Assembly: GCF_002280675.1 (NCBI RefSeq)
Contig: NZ_NCEN01000010.1
Span: 62,001 to 126,000 of the forward strand
DNA length: 64,000 bases
Origin: Novosphingobium sp. 32-60-15
GTDB lineage: Bacteria > Pseudomonadota > Alphaproteobacteria > Sphingomonadales > Sphingomonadaceae
Direction: 5' to 3'
The number at the start of each line of letters is the position of its first letter. Position 1 is the first letter of the stretch. Shown here in pieces: positions 17,516 through 25,848 of this stretch. The notes under the pieces were generated by a model, which saw only the letters and a program-made list of their open reading frames with translations, was not told the DNA's origin and made no database searches. A program made the position numbers and the translations under genes.

Positions 17516-18847
17516 ATGCGCGTGATGTTCGGAATTTTGGCTGGTCTGGCGGTACTAACCGGGTCTGCGCAGGCAGCGTCTTCGCCGTTAGCGCCTTCAC
17601 CGACCGAGGCAAGGATGATTGCCACGGTCGATGCCGAACAGGCGCGCACGCTGAAATTTCTCGAGACGATGGTCAACCAGAACTCGGGCAGCCGAAATCT
17701 GGATGGCGTGCGCAAGGTGCGCGATATTGTGATCCCGCAATTCACGGCGCTGGGCTTTACGGCGCGCTGGATTGCGATGGAGCAGACCGAGCGCGCCGGA
17801 CACCTCGTGCTGACGCACAAGGGCCGCAAAGGCGCCAAAAAGCTCCTGTTGATTGGCCACCTTGATACTGTGTTCGAACCTGATTCGCCGTTCCAGCGCT
17901 ATGTTCTGGAAGGCGACAAAGCCAAAGGACCGGGCGTTGGCGATGACAAGGGCGGCATTGCGGTGATCGTGGCGTCGCTGCGCGCGATGCAAGCGGCAGG
18001 CACCCTGAAAGACGCCAACATCGAAGTGTTTCTGACCGGTGACGAGGAAGAGGCCGGTCATCCGGTTGAGGTGGCGCGCGCCGATCTGGTCGCCTCTGCC
18101 AAAGCCGCACACGTCGCGTTGGATTTCGAGGGCCTCAGCCGCGTTGACGGCAAGGACATGGGCTCCATCGCGCGGCGATCATCGCAAAGCTGGACGCTGA
18201 CGATTGATGCGAAATCCGGCCACTCCAGCGGCGTATGGAGCGCGAACGCTGGCGATGGCGCAATCTATGCCGCCGCGCGCATCATCACCGCCCTGCGTGA
18301 TGAACTGCCCGAACCCTATCTCACGCTCAACGTCGGCCTGATTGCCGGCGGGGCCGAGGCTGAAGTTGCGGCGGATAACGCCCATGTTTCGGCACAGGGC
18401 AAAACCAACATCATCGCCGGAAAAGTGGTTGCGCGGGGCGATTTGCGCACGCTCAGCCCTGAACAGAACGCCGCCGCCATGCGCAAGATGGAAGCAATCG
18501 TCGCGCGCAAATTTCCCGGCGTCACATCCGCGCGGATCGAATTCAGCGAAGGCTATCCCCCGATGGCTCCGACCTATGGCAACAAGGCGCTGCTGGCGCG
18601 GCTCAATGCAGTCAACACCACGCTGGGGCTTGAACAAATGCAGCCGCTTGATCCGATGAAGCGCGGGGCAGGCGACATCAGCTTTGTTGCGGCCTATATC
18701 GATGGGCTTGTAGGCCTCGGCCCTTATTCAACGGGTGACCATGCGCCCGGAGAGACAGTTGACGTGCCAAGCCTTTGGACGCAGGCAAAACGCGCGGCTT
18801 TGCTGATGAGCCGCCTCGCCAGTGAAAAGGCACCTGCCGCAAAGTGA
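17516..18847 (+). CDS. M20/M28-type metallopeptidase (glutamate carboxypeptidase-like), exported
   Basis: The 443-residue protein has a signal peptide (MRVMFGILAGLAVLTGSAQA). The M20 catalytic domain shows HLDTVF (H115, D117), GVGDDKGG (metal-bridging Asp at 143-144) and GDEEEAGH (catalytic Glu/metal Glu at 177-179). A dimerisation domain lies in the middle. It resembles carboxypeptidase G2 and probably releases C-terminal glutamate or hydrolyses dipeptides in the periplasm. A DUF1289 gene starts in its stop codon. Confidence 0.9.
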   Translation: MRVMFGILAGLAVLTGSAQAASSPLAPSPTEARMIATVDAEQARTLKFLETMVNQNSGSRNLDGVRKVRDIVIPQFTALGFTARWIAMEQTERAGHLVLTHKGRKGAKKLLLIGHLDTVFEPDSPFQRYVLEGDKAKGPGVGDDKGGIAVIVASLRAMQAAGTLKDANIEVFLTGDEEEAGHPVEVARADLVASAKAAHVALDFEGLSRVDGKDMGSIARRSSQSWTLTIDAKSGHSSGVWSANAGDGAIYAAARIITALRDELPEPYLTLNVGLIAGGAEAEVAADNAHVSAQGKTNIIAGKVVARGDLRTLSPEQNAAAMRKMEAIVARKFPGVTSARIEFSEGYPPMAPTYGNKALLARLNAVNTTLGLEQMQPLDPMKRGAGDISFVAAYIDGLVGLGPYSTGDHAPGETVDVPSLWTQAKRAALLMSRLASEKAPAAK

Positions 18848-19029
18848 TCGCCGACCCGCCCAGCCCTTGTACCAAAATCTGCACAATCCATCCGGTGACG
18901 CAAATTTGCCGGGGTTGTGCACGCACGCTTGGCGAAATCGCAGCTTGGGGCGGTGCAAGCGCTGCGGAAAAGAACGCAATCCTTGCGCAAGTTGCGCAGC
19001 GTCAAAGCGTCAGCAGCACGTCCACATAG
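18844..19029 (+). CDS. DUF1289 small cysteine-rich protein
   Basis: The 61-residue protein begins at GTG 18844, overlapping the M20 stop as GTGA. It carries the DUF1289 core: SPCTKIC, then ICRGCARTLGEIAAW, with four cysteines likely binding metal. The function is unknown. Such proteins are common in proteobacteria. Its 3' end overlaps the convergent porin gene by 28 bases. Confidence 0.85.
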   Translation: MIADPPSPCTKICTIHPVTQICRGCARTLGEIAAWGGASAAEKNAILAQVAQRQSVSSTST

Positions 19030-20339
19030 CCATAGCGGGCGTTGCCTGTGGCGGGCGCATTGGGCGCATCGCGCAGCACGCCGCGCTTGATCAGCACCGC
19101 TGCGCCTGCATCCACTTGCAGCAGGCCCGGCACAATCCAGTGCCGCACGCGCGCCTCGATCTGATGCCCTGCCAACCTGCCCGAAGCGCCACTGGCATCG
19201 CGCACGCCCGTTGCGGCAAAGCTATCGCGCTGATTTTGCGCCCATGCGCTGCGCCACGCAACAAAGGCGTCGGTGCGCTTTGAGGGTGCGATCTCCAACC
19301 GTGCCGATGGCGACACGATGTTTGCGCGGCTGAACGGTCCGTAAAGCCCGTTCGGCCCGAATTCAAACCGCCGCGCGCCGTAAAGCGTATCGAACCGGCT
19401 GAATTTTTCCGCGCTGCCGCCATCGCCGCTGGCGGCATCGAACATGGCGACAATGCGCGGGTGCCAGCCCCCCGCCAGTGTTTTGCCCAGTTCTGCGTGC
19501 ACAAGCCAGGCGGACACATCAAGGTCGGCAACGTCTGCCACGCTGGTTGATCGCCGTGCTTGGCCGAACTGGTACGCCGCTTCAACATCATGGTCCCAGT
19601 GGCCAGCCGATGGTGCACGAAACAGGCGCGCGCCAACCGTGCCAAGGCGGCGGTTACGGGTTAACCGGTCAGGGCTATCGCGCTCGATCAGGCCATAGGC
19701 GTAAGGCTGGATCACGCCGCCCAACACTTGGCGCAAAGTGCCCTGCGCGCCAAAGAACATCAGGTCGGTGCTTTCCTGATCCCACACCACGCGGTCTGCG
19801 CGCACGCCTGCTGCGTCTTCGGGCAAGCGCACGTGCGGCATCGCCCATATCACGTCGATCTTCTGCCCGCCTTGCGCCGTCCACCCCAGATGCGCGCCGG
19901 TAAAAGCATTGGTCGTATTGCGGAAGCGCTGGCGCGAAACCAGCCGCCGCCCGCCAAGGTCAAGCGTAAAGCGCCCCGCCGTCAGCATGCCGTGGCCGCC
20001 ACCGGCCTTGCTGCCCAGTTCAACCTTGACGTGGGCCTGCACCAGTTCGAGCGCGTTGACTTCCGCCGTCCCCGCAGATGACCGAGCATCCTGCCTCCAA
20101 GCCCGCGCATCCCACAATTCCGCGCCGAACCGCACCGGTCCTGCATCGTATTCAGCCTCAATCGTGGTTTTGAGCGAGACCATCGTATCGTTGGTTGGTG
20201 CATTGGGACGGAATTGTCCGTCGATGGATTCGACCCGCAGCCGCACCGAAGCGGCAATCGAAAACGGCACATCCCCGGCCAAAGCCGCCGAAGGAATCAG
20301 GCCAAGCGCAAGGCTTGCTATGGCAAGGGTTCTGGACAT
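19002..20339 (-). CDS. Alginate-export (AlgE) family outer-membrane porin
   Basis: The 445-residue protein has a signal peptide (MSRTLAIASLALGLIPSAALA) and alternating amphipathic strands. Features of the alginate_exp family are seen: an ELWDARAW segment, TAGRFTLDLGGRRLVSRQRFRNTTNAF, and a C terminus ending in an aromatic/hydrophobic strand (YGYVDVLLTL). It should form an 18-strand anionic-solute channel in the outer membrane. No alginate genes are nearby, so the solute is unknown. It is divergent from the riboswitch-controlled exporter. Confidence 0.85.
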   Translation of the reverse strand: MSRTLAIASLALGLIPSAALAGDVPFSIAASVRLRVESIDGQFRPNAPTNDTMVSLKTTIEAEYDAGPVRFGAELWDARAWRQDARSSAGTAEVNALELVQAHVKVELGSKAGGGHGMLTAGRFTLDLGGRRLVSRQRFRNTTNAFTGAHLGWTAQGGQKIDVIWAMPHVRLPEDAAGVRADRVVWDQESTDLMFFGAQGTLRQVLGGVIQPYAYGLIERDSPDRLTRNRRLGTVGARLFRAPSAGHWDHDVEAAYQFGQARRSTSVADVADLDVSAWLVHAELGKTLAGGWHPRIVAMFDAASGDGGSAEKFSRFDTLYGARRFEFGPNGLYGPFSRANIVSPSARLEIAPSKRTDAFVAWRSAWAQNQRDSFAATGVRDASGASGRLAGHQIEARVRHWIVPGLLQVDAGAAVLIKRGVLRDAPNAPATGNARYGYVDVLLTL

Positions 20340-20398
20340 GGGTTTCCTCGTATCGCTTGTCGCCTAGCGCGCACTTGCAGGCTTGGCCATCCGCGACT

Positions 20399-20493
20399 AT
20401 CGGATGCCCCAAGTCACTTGGGGAGTAGTCACCGTGCCCGCGCGGTCCCATCCATCGTCTTGATGGCGCGTCAACATACTTGGCTGAGAGGCC
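20399..20493 (+). promoter_or_regulatory. yybP-ykoY manganese riboswitch
   Basis: The two conserved internal loops of the yybP-ykoY class are present: ggggagtag at 20420-20428 and tcaacatact at 20471-20480, separated by paired segments including ccatcatcgtctt/gatgg-type stems. It lies directly upstream of a GDT1-family gene, the most usual target of this Mn2+ sensor. Borders are approximate because the P1 pairing was not resolved by eye. Confidence 0.85.
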
Positions 20494-20548
20494 ATGGCGC
20501 AGGCAGACGGAGCAATCCTTCTGGACGAGACCAATGACGGCAGCTTTT

Positions 20549-20603
20549 CGTCCGGGCCGGACGGAGAGGGCATGCCGTCGTTGTCTCAGCTTCCGTCCGG
20601 CCC
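20549..20603 (+). promoter_or_regulatory. Alternative hairpins, probable riboswitch expression platform
   Basis: Bases 20554-20565 (gggccggacgga) are the exact reverse complement of 20592-20603 (tccgtccggccc). The same left segment can instead form a tight local hairpin, cgtccg/cggacg at 20549-20554 with 20558-20563. The two structures exclude each other. The second ends two bases before the gagaag ribosome binding site at 20605-20610, so switching between them could hide or expose translation start. Confidence 0.5.
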
Positions 20604-20616
20604 CGAGAAGATGTCC

Positions 20617-21192
20617 ATGTTCGAAGCTTTTACCACGTCCACCGCTATCGTCGCGCTCGCCGAAATTGGCGACAAGACGCAATTGCTCGCTATCGTGCTT
20701 GCCACCCGGTTCAAAAAGCCGGTGCCGATCGTGCTGGGCATCTTGTTCGCCACGCTCGCCAATCATTTCCTTGCCGCGCTGCTGGGCGCAACCGCTGCGG
20801 CGTTCCTTGATGGCATGTGGTTCCGTTTCGCCATTGCCACAGGCTTCGTCGCAATGGGCCTGTGGACACTGGTGCCCGACAAATTTGACGATGACGACGC
20901 GCCAAAGCCCTCTCGCTTTGGTCCGTTCCTCACCACACTGGTTGCGTTTTTCATCGTCGAAATGGGCGACAAGACGCAAATCGCGACAATCGCATTGGGC
21001 GCGCGGTTTAACGATGCCCTGGCAGTCACCGCGGGCACCACGCTTGGCATGATGATCGCCAATGTGCCCGCCGTTTTCCTTGGGCAAGCCCTGATAAAGC
21101 GTGTGCCGCTGGATGTGGTGCGGATGATCGCGGCGGCCTTGCTCGTCGCAACCGGGGTGTGGCTGTTCATCCAGACGCTGGGAATTTGGTAA
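20617..21192 (+). CDS. TMEM165/GDT1 family manganese exporter
   Basis: This inner-membrane cation exporter has six helices in two repeats, each with the family signature E-x-G-D-K-T (AEIGDKTQ near residue 15 and VEMGDKTQ in the second half). Bacterial members export Mn2+. I chose ATG 20617 (MFEAFTTSTAIVALAEIG, 191 residues) because it has gagaag 6 bases upstream and matches the usual family N terminus. An in-frame ATG at 20494 would add 41 low-similarity residues across the expression-platform hairpins. Control is inferred to be by the Mn2+ riboswitch just upstream. Confidence 0.88.
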   Translation: MFEAFTTSTAIVALAEIGDKTQLLAIVLATRFKKPVPIVLGILFATLANHFLAALLGATAAAFLDGMWFRFAIATGFVAMGLWTLVPDKFDDDDAPKPSRFGPFLTTLVAFFIVEMGDKTQIATIALGARFNDALAVTAGTTLGMMIANVPAVFLGQALIKRVPLDVVRMIAAALLVATGVWLFIQTLGIW

Positions 21193-21230
21193 AGGGGGGC
21201 ATTTGGTAATGGGGGGCATCTGGTAAAGGC
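21182..21230 (+). repeat. 17-base tandem repeat across a stop codon
   Basis: Three near-copies of gcatttggtaatggggg (21182-21198, 21199-21215, 21216-21230) run through the GDT1 gene stop. Each copy contains TGGTAA. It looks like a recent slippage duplication. Confidence 0.7.
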
Positions 21231-21259
21231 GCTTTACGCGTTCGTCATTTGTTCTTATC

Positions 21260-21763
21260 GTGACGGGCATGAGCGAATCAACCACCGCCGTAATCGAAGC
21301 CGCTGTAGAGCGTGAAGCGCGGGCAGTGGCACGGGGTATCTGCCGCCTGTTCGCGCGCAACGATATCTGGTGCCTGCCCGAAATGCCGCTGCGGTCAAAC
21401 CGCCGCGCCGATCTTATGGGGATCGATGCCAAGGGTCAGGTTGTGATTGTGGAAATCAAGGTTAGCCGCGCCGATCTGCTCGGCGATAGCAAATGGACCG
21501 ATTATCTCGATCATTGTGACCGGTTCTATTGGGGCCTTGCCCCGCATCTTGATCGTGCGGTGCTCGATACCGAGGACTTCCTGCCGCACGCCTGCGGGGT
21601 GATCGTGGCCGATGGTTATGATGCAGAAATCCTGCGGCCTGCGCCGACGATCCCGCTGGCAGCGGCACGGCGCAAGGCCGAGGTTGAGCGTTTGGCTCGC
21701 GCATCTTTACGGCGGCAATTGGTGGGGCTGGATCCGCACTGCGCCACGTGGGGCACACAATAG
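21260..21763 (+). CDS. mmcB: MmcB family DNA repair protein
   Basis: The 167-residue protein has the MmcB pattern: EREARAVARGICRLFARNDIWCLPEMPLRSNRRADLMGID, then VIVEIKVSRADLLGDSKW and YLDHCDRFYWGL. The E-x-K core (VEIKVS) with an upstream Asp is that of a PD-(D/E)XK nuclease fold. Members are linked to SOS-induced mutagenesis and repair. Translation may start at ATG 21269 (MSESTT) instead. It is monocistronic. Confidence 0.9.
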   Translation: MTGMSESTTAVIEAAVEREARAVARGICRLFARNDIWCLPEMPLRSNRRADLMGIDAKGQVVIVEIKVSRADLLGDSKWTDYLDHCDRFYWGLAPHLDRAVLDTEDFLPHACGVIVADGYDAEILRPAPTIPLAAARRKAEVERLARASLRRQLVGLDPHCATWGTQ

Positions 21764-21769
21764 CACCCA

Positions 21770-22189
21770 TCAGGCGCGGCGTTTTATGCCCAACGGCGGT
21801 ATCAGCGTCAGCAGCGCAGCGCGCGAGGTAACAAACTCATTCCACAGCGCCTGTGCCGCCGGAACAGGCGAGATTCCCCGCGCTGAAACGGCCAGCAAGG
21901 CCGTCAATCCCGGCTCCATGAATGATGCCAGATCATCGACACCTTGCTTGGCCAGATCATAACGCCACCCGCCGGTGTCGCGCATGATCGCCGGGAAATT
22001 GCGAATATCGGGCTTGCGCATTTCTTGAGGCAGGCCCGCCAATGTGCAAACAACCCCCGCGGCATCATGCAACGCGGCCCATGTCATCGACAAGGCATTG
22101 CCTGACGCCTGCCCAAAGCTCGGCTGGCCAGACCCCTGCGTCGGGCCAGGTTGCGTCGAATCACGAGTGCCAGAAGGTGTCGGTTGCAT
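21770..22189 (-). CDS. Hypothetical protein
   Basis: The protein has about 139 residues from ATG 22189. After a Ser/Gly/Gln-rich start it has a helical core (NALSMTWAALHDAAGVVCTLAGL, then WRYDLAKQGVDDLASFMEPGLTALL) and a basic end (LGIKRRA). I do not recognise a named family. Codon use is like that of neighbours and the frame is open over the full length. It lies head to head with nothing, downstream of mmcB in convergent orientation. Confidence 0.6.
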   Translation of the reverse strand: MQPTPSGTRDSTQPGPTQGSGQPSFGQASGNALSMTWAALHDAAGVVCTLAGLPQEMRKPDIRNFPAIMRDTGGWRYDLAKQGVDDLASFMEPGLTALLAVSARGISPVPAAQALWNEFVTSRAALLTLIPPLGIKRRA

Positions 22190-22311
22190 GAGTCGCACTG
22201 ATACGCGCCCGCCACCTACCAAATCGCTAAAACGCAAACTCGGCTGCTTAAAGCCACAACAAAACCACTAGCAACCACGCCAAGGCGCTGCTAGGTCGCA
22301 CTCCAGCTTCA

Positions 22312-22388
22312 GCACCCGTAGCTCAGCTGGATAGAGTACTGCCCTCCGAAGGCAGGGGTCACAGGTTCGAATCCTGTCGGGTGCACCA
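22312..22388 (+). tRNA. tRNA-Arg(CCG)
   Basis: A 77-base tRNA: acceptor GCACCCG pairs with CGGGTGC before the encoded CCA. The D-arm is GCTCAGCTGGATAGAGT. The anticodon stem CTGCC/GGCAG encloses loop CTCCGAA with anticodon CCG at 34-36 (reads Arg CGG), and the T-arm has GGTTCGAATCC. It sits at the junction between core genes and the catabolic region, a classic integration site. Confidence 0.96.
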
Positions 22389-22470
22389 GCTTTTCAACGT
22401 TTTAGGGTTCGTATTAATCGGGCTGCTTGTGCTGCCGATCCGGCCGGATTTTGACGCGGCCGGTGTTCGG

Positions 22471-24399
22471 CTATTTGGCGGCGCTGCGCTTTGGTTTGGC
22501 TGGCTTGTCCGGAGCGAATACCAGCAGGGCGTTGCCTGCCATGTGGCTGTACATGCCATAGCCTGAATTGACGAAGACCTTGCCTTTCCAGACGGCTGCG
22601 CCCGGGCCGCTCATGCTGCCGCCTTTGGCGGTGCCGCCATCGATCGACGGGACGGGCAGGGTTGTGTCGGTCTGCCACAAGACCGCGCCGGTGTTGCTGT
22701 TATAGGCGCGGAACATGCCATCAAGATGCCCGGCAAACACCACGCCTGGGATCGCCGTAACGGCAGCAGAGATACCGGGGTCACAGAATTTCGCGCCCTT
22801 GCATCTGGATGGTGCACGCGCGAACCAACGCACTTTGCCCGTGCCGGCGTTTAGCGCATGAAGACCCGCGCCGCGTTGTTTCCTGTCATAGATGCGCGCG
22901 TCATACGTGTCGGCCATGTCGTTCACCGGCACGAATACGGTTGATCCTTCGGCGGCCATGCCAAAGTGAATGCCGCCTTGGGTGCCGCCATGGCCAAGCC
23001 GTTTTTCCCATGCGATTTTGCCCGTATCGGGATCAAGGCCCCATGCTTGCCCTGACTTCTGGCCAACCACCAGCATCCGGGTTGCAGGCCCGGTGTTGAT
23101 CAGCAGCGGGGATGCCGCCACATCGTAATCAGGCCCGTTTTCTGTCGGGCACGATTCGTTGCCGATCATGCAGCCAACATTCCAGGCGTCATTTGCGGTC
23201 AATTGCGTGCGCCAAATCCGCTGGCCCGTGCGGGCATCGACCGCGAAAATGGCGTCCGAATTTTCATCAGCCGGGCTGGAGTAATTCTCGCCCGAGCCAA
23301 AGAAAACGCGGTTGGTTTGCGCATCATAACTCGGGCTGTTCCAGACAGGCGCGCCCGATGGCCCAAGGATCAATGCGCCTGCTGCGGTTTTGCCCTTCTC
23401 CTTGGGTTCACCCGCAGTCCACGCACGCCATACTTCCTCGCCGGTTACCGGATTGACCGCCACGACCGAGCCGCGGAATGTGCAGCAAGCGTATTTTGGA
23501 TCGCCAGCCTGCACCACTTCCAGCGATGACAAGGGCACATAAAGCAGGCCCCCGCCCAGCGTTGGCGTACCCGTGATCGTGGCGTCGGCGTGATCGCTCA
23601 TCCGGTGCGCCCACAGCTCTTTGCCGGTCAGCGCATCAAGCGCGTGCACTTTGCCCAGCAGATCGCCAAAATAAAGGCGCTTCGTTTCGGGATCGGCGAC
23701 GATCGCCGTGCGCACTTCGGCGCTTAACCGCGTGGTCCAGCGCGTGCAGCCCGTATCAGGATCAAAGGCATAGACCGTGCCGTCCTGGCTGCCCACAAAC
23801 AATGTGCCCCATGCCAGTGTCGGCTGGGAACGCGCGCGATTGGACGCAGGATAGGCAAAGGCCCACTTGAGCTTCAGGCGCGGCACATCGCCTGCAGAAA
23901 GCTGCGCAATACCGGCGGGCACAAAGCGGCGATTGTCACGCCCCCAACCAATTGGCGCGGGCGTGTCTGCCGTATCGAAGTTCACCGCAGAGCCGGTGCA
24001 TACCGGCGGCGGCGCGGGCCGTTTGTAGGAATCATAAGGCGTGCGCGTGATGTATTCGGCAAGCGCGATCTTGTCTTGCCGGGTCAGGCTTTCGCCCTGT
24101 GCGCGCATCACGCCATGCGTCAACGCATTCACGATGGAATCAGGCGGTAGCATCGCAAGGAATGCTGGCGATGGCGCTTTGGGCACGCCGCCCATGTGGC
24201 ACATGGCGCAATTTTGCTCAAAAATGGGTCGGCCCGGTGCGGTTGCCGGATCAATGCGCGGGGTATCGTAAACTTGCAGGTCTTCGGGTGATTTGATCCG
24301 CTGCGGCGGGGCCGCGTTCAGCAGCGTTGCAAGCGAGACGGTGCCGAGCGCAACGGCAGGGAGGCACAGCGCCAGCGCGCGTTTGAAGATGGTGTTCAT
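22471..24399 (-). CDS. Cytochrome c/PQQ-dependent dehydrogenase, polyvinyl-alcohol-dehydrogenase-like
   Basis: The 642-residue product has a signal peptide, an N-terminal cytochrome c domain with C64-A-M-C-H68, and a PQQ beta-propeller with repeated blades (WGTLFVGSQDGTVYAFD, LYFGDLLGKVHALDALTGKELW, VFAGHLDGMFRAYNSNTGAVLW). A vicinal Cys pair in KYACCTFRG and the order heme then propeller match quinohemoprotein polyvinyl-alcohol dehydrogenase more than methanol dehydrogenase. It should oxidise an alcohol in the periplasm and pass electrons to cytochromes. It is the last gene of a leftward operon starting at the SnoaL-like gene; the true substrate may be the island's catabolite. Confidence 0.85.
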   Translation of the reverse strand: MNTIFKRALALCLPAVALGTVSLATLLNAAPPQRIKSPEDLQVYDTPRIDPATAPGRPIFEQNCAMCHMGGVPKAPSPAFLAMLPPDSIVNALTHGVMRAQGESLTRQDKIALAEYITRTPYDSYKRPAPPPVCTGSAVNFDTADTPAPIGWGRDNRRFVPAGIAQLSAGDVPRLKLKWAFAYPASNRARSQPTLAWGTLFVGSQDGTVYAFDPDTGCTRWTTRLSAEVRTAIVADPETKRLYFGDLLGKVHALDALTGKELWAHRMSDHADATITGTPTLGGGLLYVPLSSLEVVQAGDPKYACCTFRGSVVAVNPVTGEEVWRAWTAGEPKEKGKTAAGALILGPSGAPVWNSPSYDAQTNRVFFGSGENYSSPADENSDAIFAVDARTGQRIWRTQLTANDAWNVGCMIGNESCPTENGPDYDVAASPLLINTGPATRMLVVGQKSGQAWGLDPDTGKIAWEKRLGHGGTQGGIHFGMAAEGSTVFVPVNDMADTYDARIYDRKQRGAGLHALNAGTGKVRWFARAPSRCKGAKFCDPGISAAVTAIPGVVFAGHLDGMFRAYNSNTGAVLWQTDTTLPVPSIDGGTAKGGSMSGPGAAVWKGKVFVNSGYGMYSHMAGNALLVFAPDKPAKPKRSAAK

Positions 24400-24415
24400 G
24401 CAAAGTCCCCCTGGC

Positions 24416-24721
24416 TCAACCGATTGAACGGTAAAAAGCGATGGTCATATCCTCGGCAAGGCATTCGAGGATTGGCGGCACGAGGCGATCATGGAAATCG
24501 ATGTGCATGTGCTTTTCGAACGCCGCATCATCACGGAACGTGGCAACGCACTGGAACAGGTCCGGATCGTCATCTGATTGGAAAAGTTCGTAAACCATGG
24601 CGTCGGGCTCATGCGCGAACACCAGATTTTTCAGTTCGGTTTGCAGCGCAATCAAGGCGTCCCGCTTTTCGGGCTTTGTGCGCAATTGTGCGATGAAGCT
24701 TTTCTTGGCCATGGTCATCAC
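24416..24721 (-). CDS. Antibiotic biosynthesis monooxygenase (ABM) domain protein
   Basis: The 101-residue protein has a dimeric ferredoxin-like ABM fold: FIAQLRTKPEKRDALIALQTEL, then a strand AMVYELFQSDDDPDLFQCVATFRDDAAFEKHM and a C-terminal LAEDMTIAFYRSIG. Family members include cofactor-free quinol monooxygenases and heme-degrading enzymes. It overlaps the next ABM gene's stop by 4 bases. It probably processes a phenolic or quinol intermediate in the catabolic island. Confidence 0.85.
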   Translation of the reverse strand: MMTMAKKSFIAQLRTKPEKRDALIALQTELKNLVFAHEPDAMVYELFQSDDDPDLFQCVATFRDDAAFEKHMHIDFHDRLVPPILECLAEDMTIAFYRSIG

Positions 24722-25020
24722 TCTCCGGGTGTCGCCACAAGATCGTGCAACAATTCACGCACATAGTTGCCGTCCATGCAGGCGATCATGCTTTCGATCA
24801 GCGGTTTGTTGTGGTCATAGGCCATGTGCGCGGCATCGGCGGCTTCATCGACAAAGCTTTCGTACACGGCGAACATGTTCGGTTCGTCCAGTCGGTAGAA
24901 TTTGTAGCCAAGCGTTCCGGGCTCATCTTTGGCGAGCGCTTCCATCTGCACGGCAAGCGCCACAAAATCCTGTTCCCGATCAGGTGCAATGCGAAAGCGC
25001 GATAGGAATGAGAATGCCAT
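24718..25020 (-). CDS. Second ABM domain protein
   Basis: The 100-residue protein has the same ABM fold as its neighbour: FLSRFRIAPDREQDFVALAVQMEALAKDEPGTLGYKFYRLDEP then MFAVYESFVDEAADAAHM. It resembles the neighbouring gene only in fold pattern, so the pair may be an old duplication or a heterodimer. It begins 29 bases after the SnoaL-like gene. Role inferred as in the neighbouring entry. Confidence 0.85.
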   Translation of the reverse strand: MAFSFLSRFRIAPDREQDFVALAVQMEALAKDEPGTLGYKFYRLDEPNMFAVYESFVDEAADAAHMAYDHNKPLIESMIACMDGNYVRELLHDLVATPGE

Positions 25021-25049
25021 TGATTGTCTCTCCCGCAGGAATGTGTGTG

Positions 25050-25610
25050 TCAGGCCGTTGTGGCATGTGATTGTTCGTATGCGATCCAGTCGGCTGTGCC
25101 TTCGGGGAAGTCTGCGGGCAGGGGATCGGCATAAGCATGATTGCGGTTGCGACGGCCCAGAATGCCGGGGTAAGCTTCAACCGGTACATAATAGAGAAAG
25201 CCGAGCACGCGTTCGGCAAACTTCCAGCCAGTGGCGCACTTGCAGTAGCGGTCGGCGTAGCGAATGGCGGCGACCATCATCCGGCCATTGCGCCACAGTT
25301 CGGCATGGCCTGATACGCGCCCGCGCGCTTCATCATCGCTGACAAAATCGATTTGAATATCGTGCATTACATGGTGGCCGGGGCCAAGGACGGCAAAACG
25401 GCCATCGAATTGCGCCATGATCGCATCGACGCCCGCTGCGTGCATGACGCCATCTTGGGAACGCAGCACCGCATCGTCTGCGAACAGCGCGCGCACGCTG
25501 TCCACGCGGCGGTCATCGATATCAAAGCTATAGCGGGCAACGAGTTGGCGGATCTGCGATTCGGCTTCCAACCGCGCAATTCTGGACTCAAGATCAGCCA
25601 CGTTCTGCAT
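25050..25610 (-). CDS. SnoaL-like (NTF2-fold) protein
   Basis: The 186-residue protein begins at ATG 25610 (MQNVADLESRIARLE); the frame continues upstream into the operator region but those residues look non-coding. It has the SnoaL_4 pattern: SQIRQLVARYSFDIDDRRVDSVRALFADDAV, then a GHHVMHDIQIDFVSDDEARGRVSGHAEL segment. Family members include dehydratases, isomerases and ring-hydroxylating dioxygenase beta subunits. It is the first gene of the operon with both ABM genes and the PQQ dehydrogenase and is divergent from the TonB receptor. Confidence 0.82.
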   Translation of the reverse strand: MQNVADLESRIARLEAESQIRQLVARYSFDIDDRRVDSVRALFADDAVLRSQDGVMHAAGVDAIMAQFDGRFAVLGPGHHVMHDIQIDFVSDDEARGRVSGHAELWRNGRMMVAAIRYADRYCKCATGWKFAERVLGFLYYVPVEAYPGILGRRNRNHAYADPLPADFPEGTADWIAYEQSHATTA

Positions 25611-25758
25611 TCTCCCGTCGAAGGCCTCTTCGGGCTCCTGCTGCGGAATGATACTCTGCCGCCTTTCAAAAACAATCATGAATGTATTCCAGGGCCCAGA
25701 TTTATGGGCAGTCCATTCCCGTAAGCAGGGTGTCGGCGGACTGCCCGAACGGACCTCT

Positions 25759-25784
25759 AAAAAAACATACATGTCTGCTTGCAA
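25759..25784. promoter_or_regulatory. Predicted TetR operator A
   Basis: The 26-bp site has an A-run, then CATACATGTCTG (25766-25777), then a mixed right flank. Half-sites CATAC and GTCTG differ at one position from perfect inversion. It lies between the divergent SnoaL-like operon and the TonB-receptor gene and nearly matches operator B (aaaaaCATACATGTnTGcttg). Confidence 0.65.
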
Positions 25785-25848
25785 AATGTCTCTTTGGGGT
25801 TAAGCTTCGACCCAACCTGCAACGATGGCGGGAAATGAGGAGAGACGG

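Noticed and set aside
20494..20616. N-terminal extension of the GDT1 exporter
   Set aside because: Family members begin at the equivalent of 20617, and the stretch contains alternative hairpins. It remains possible and is noted in the entry.
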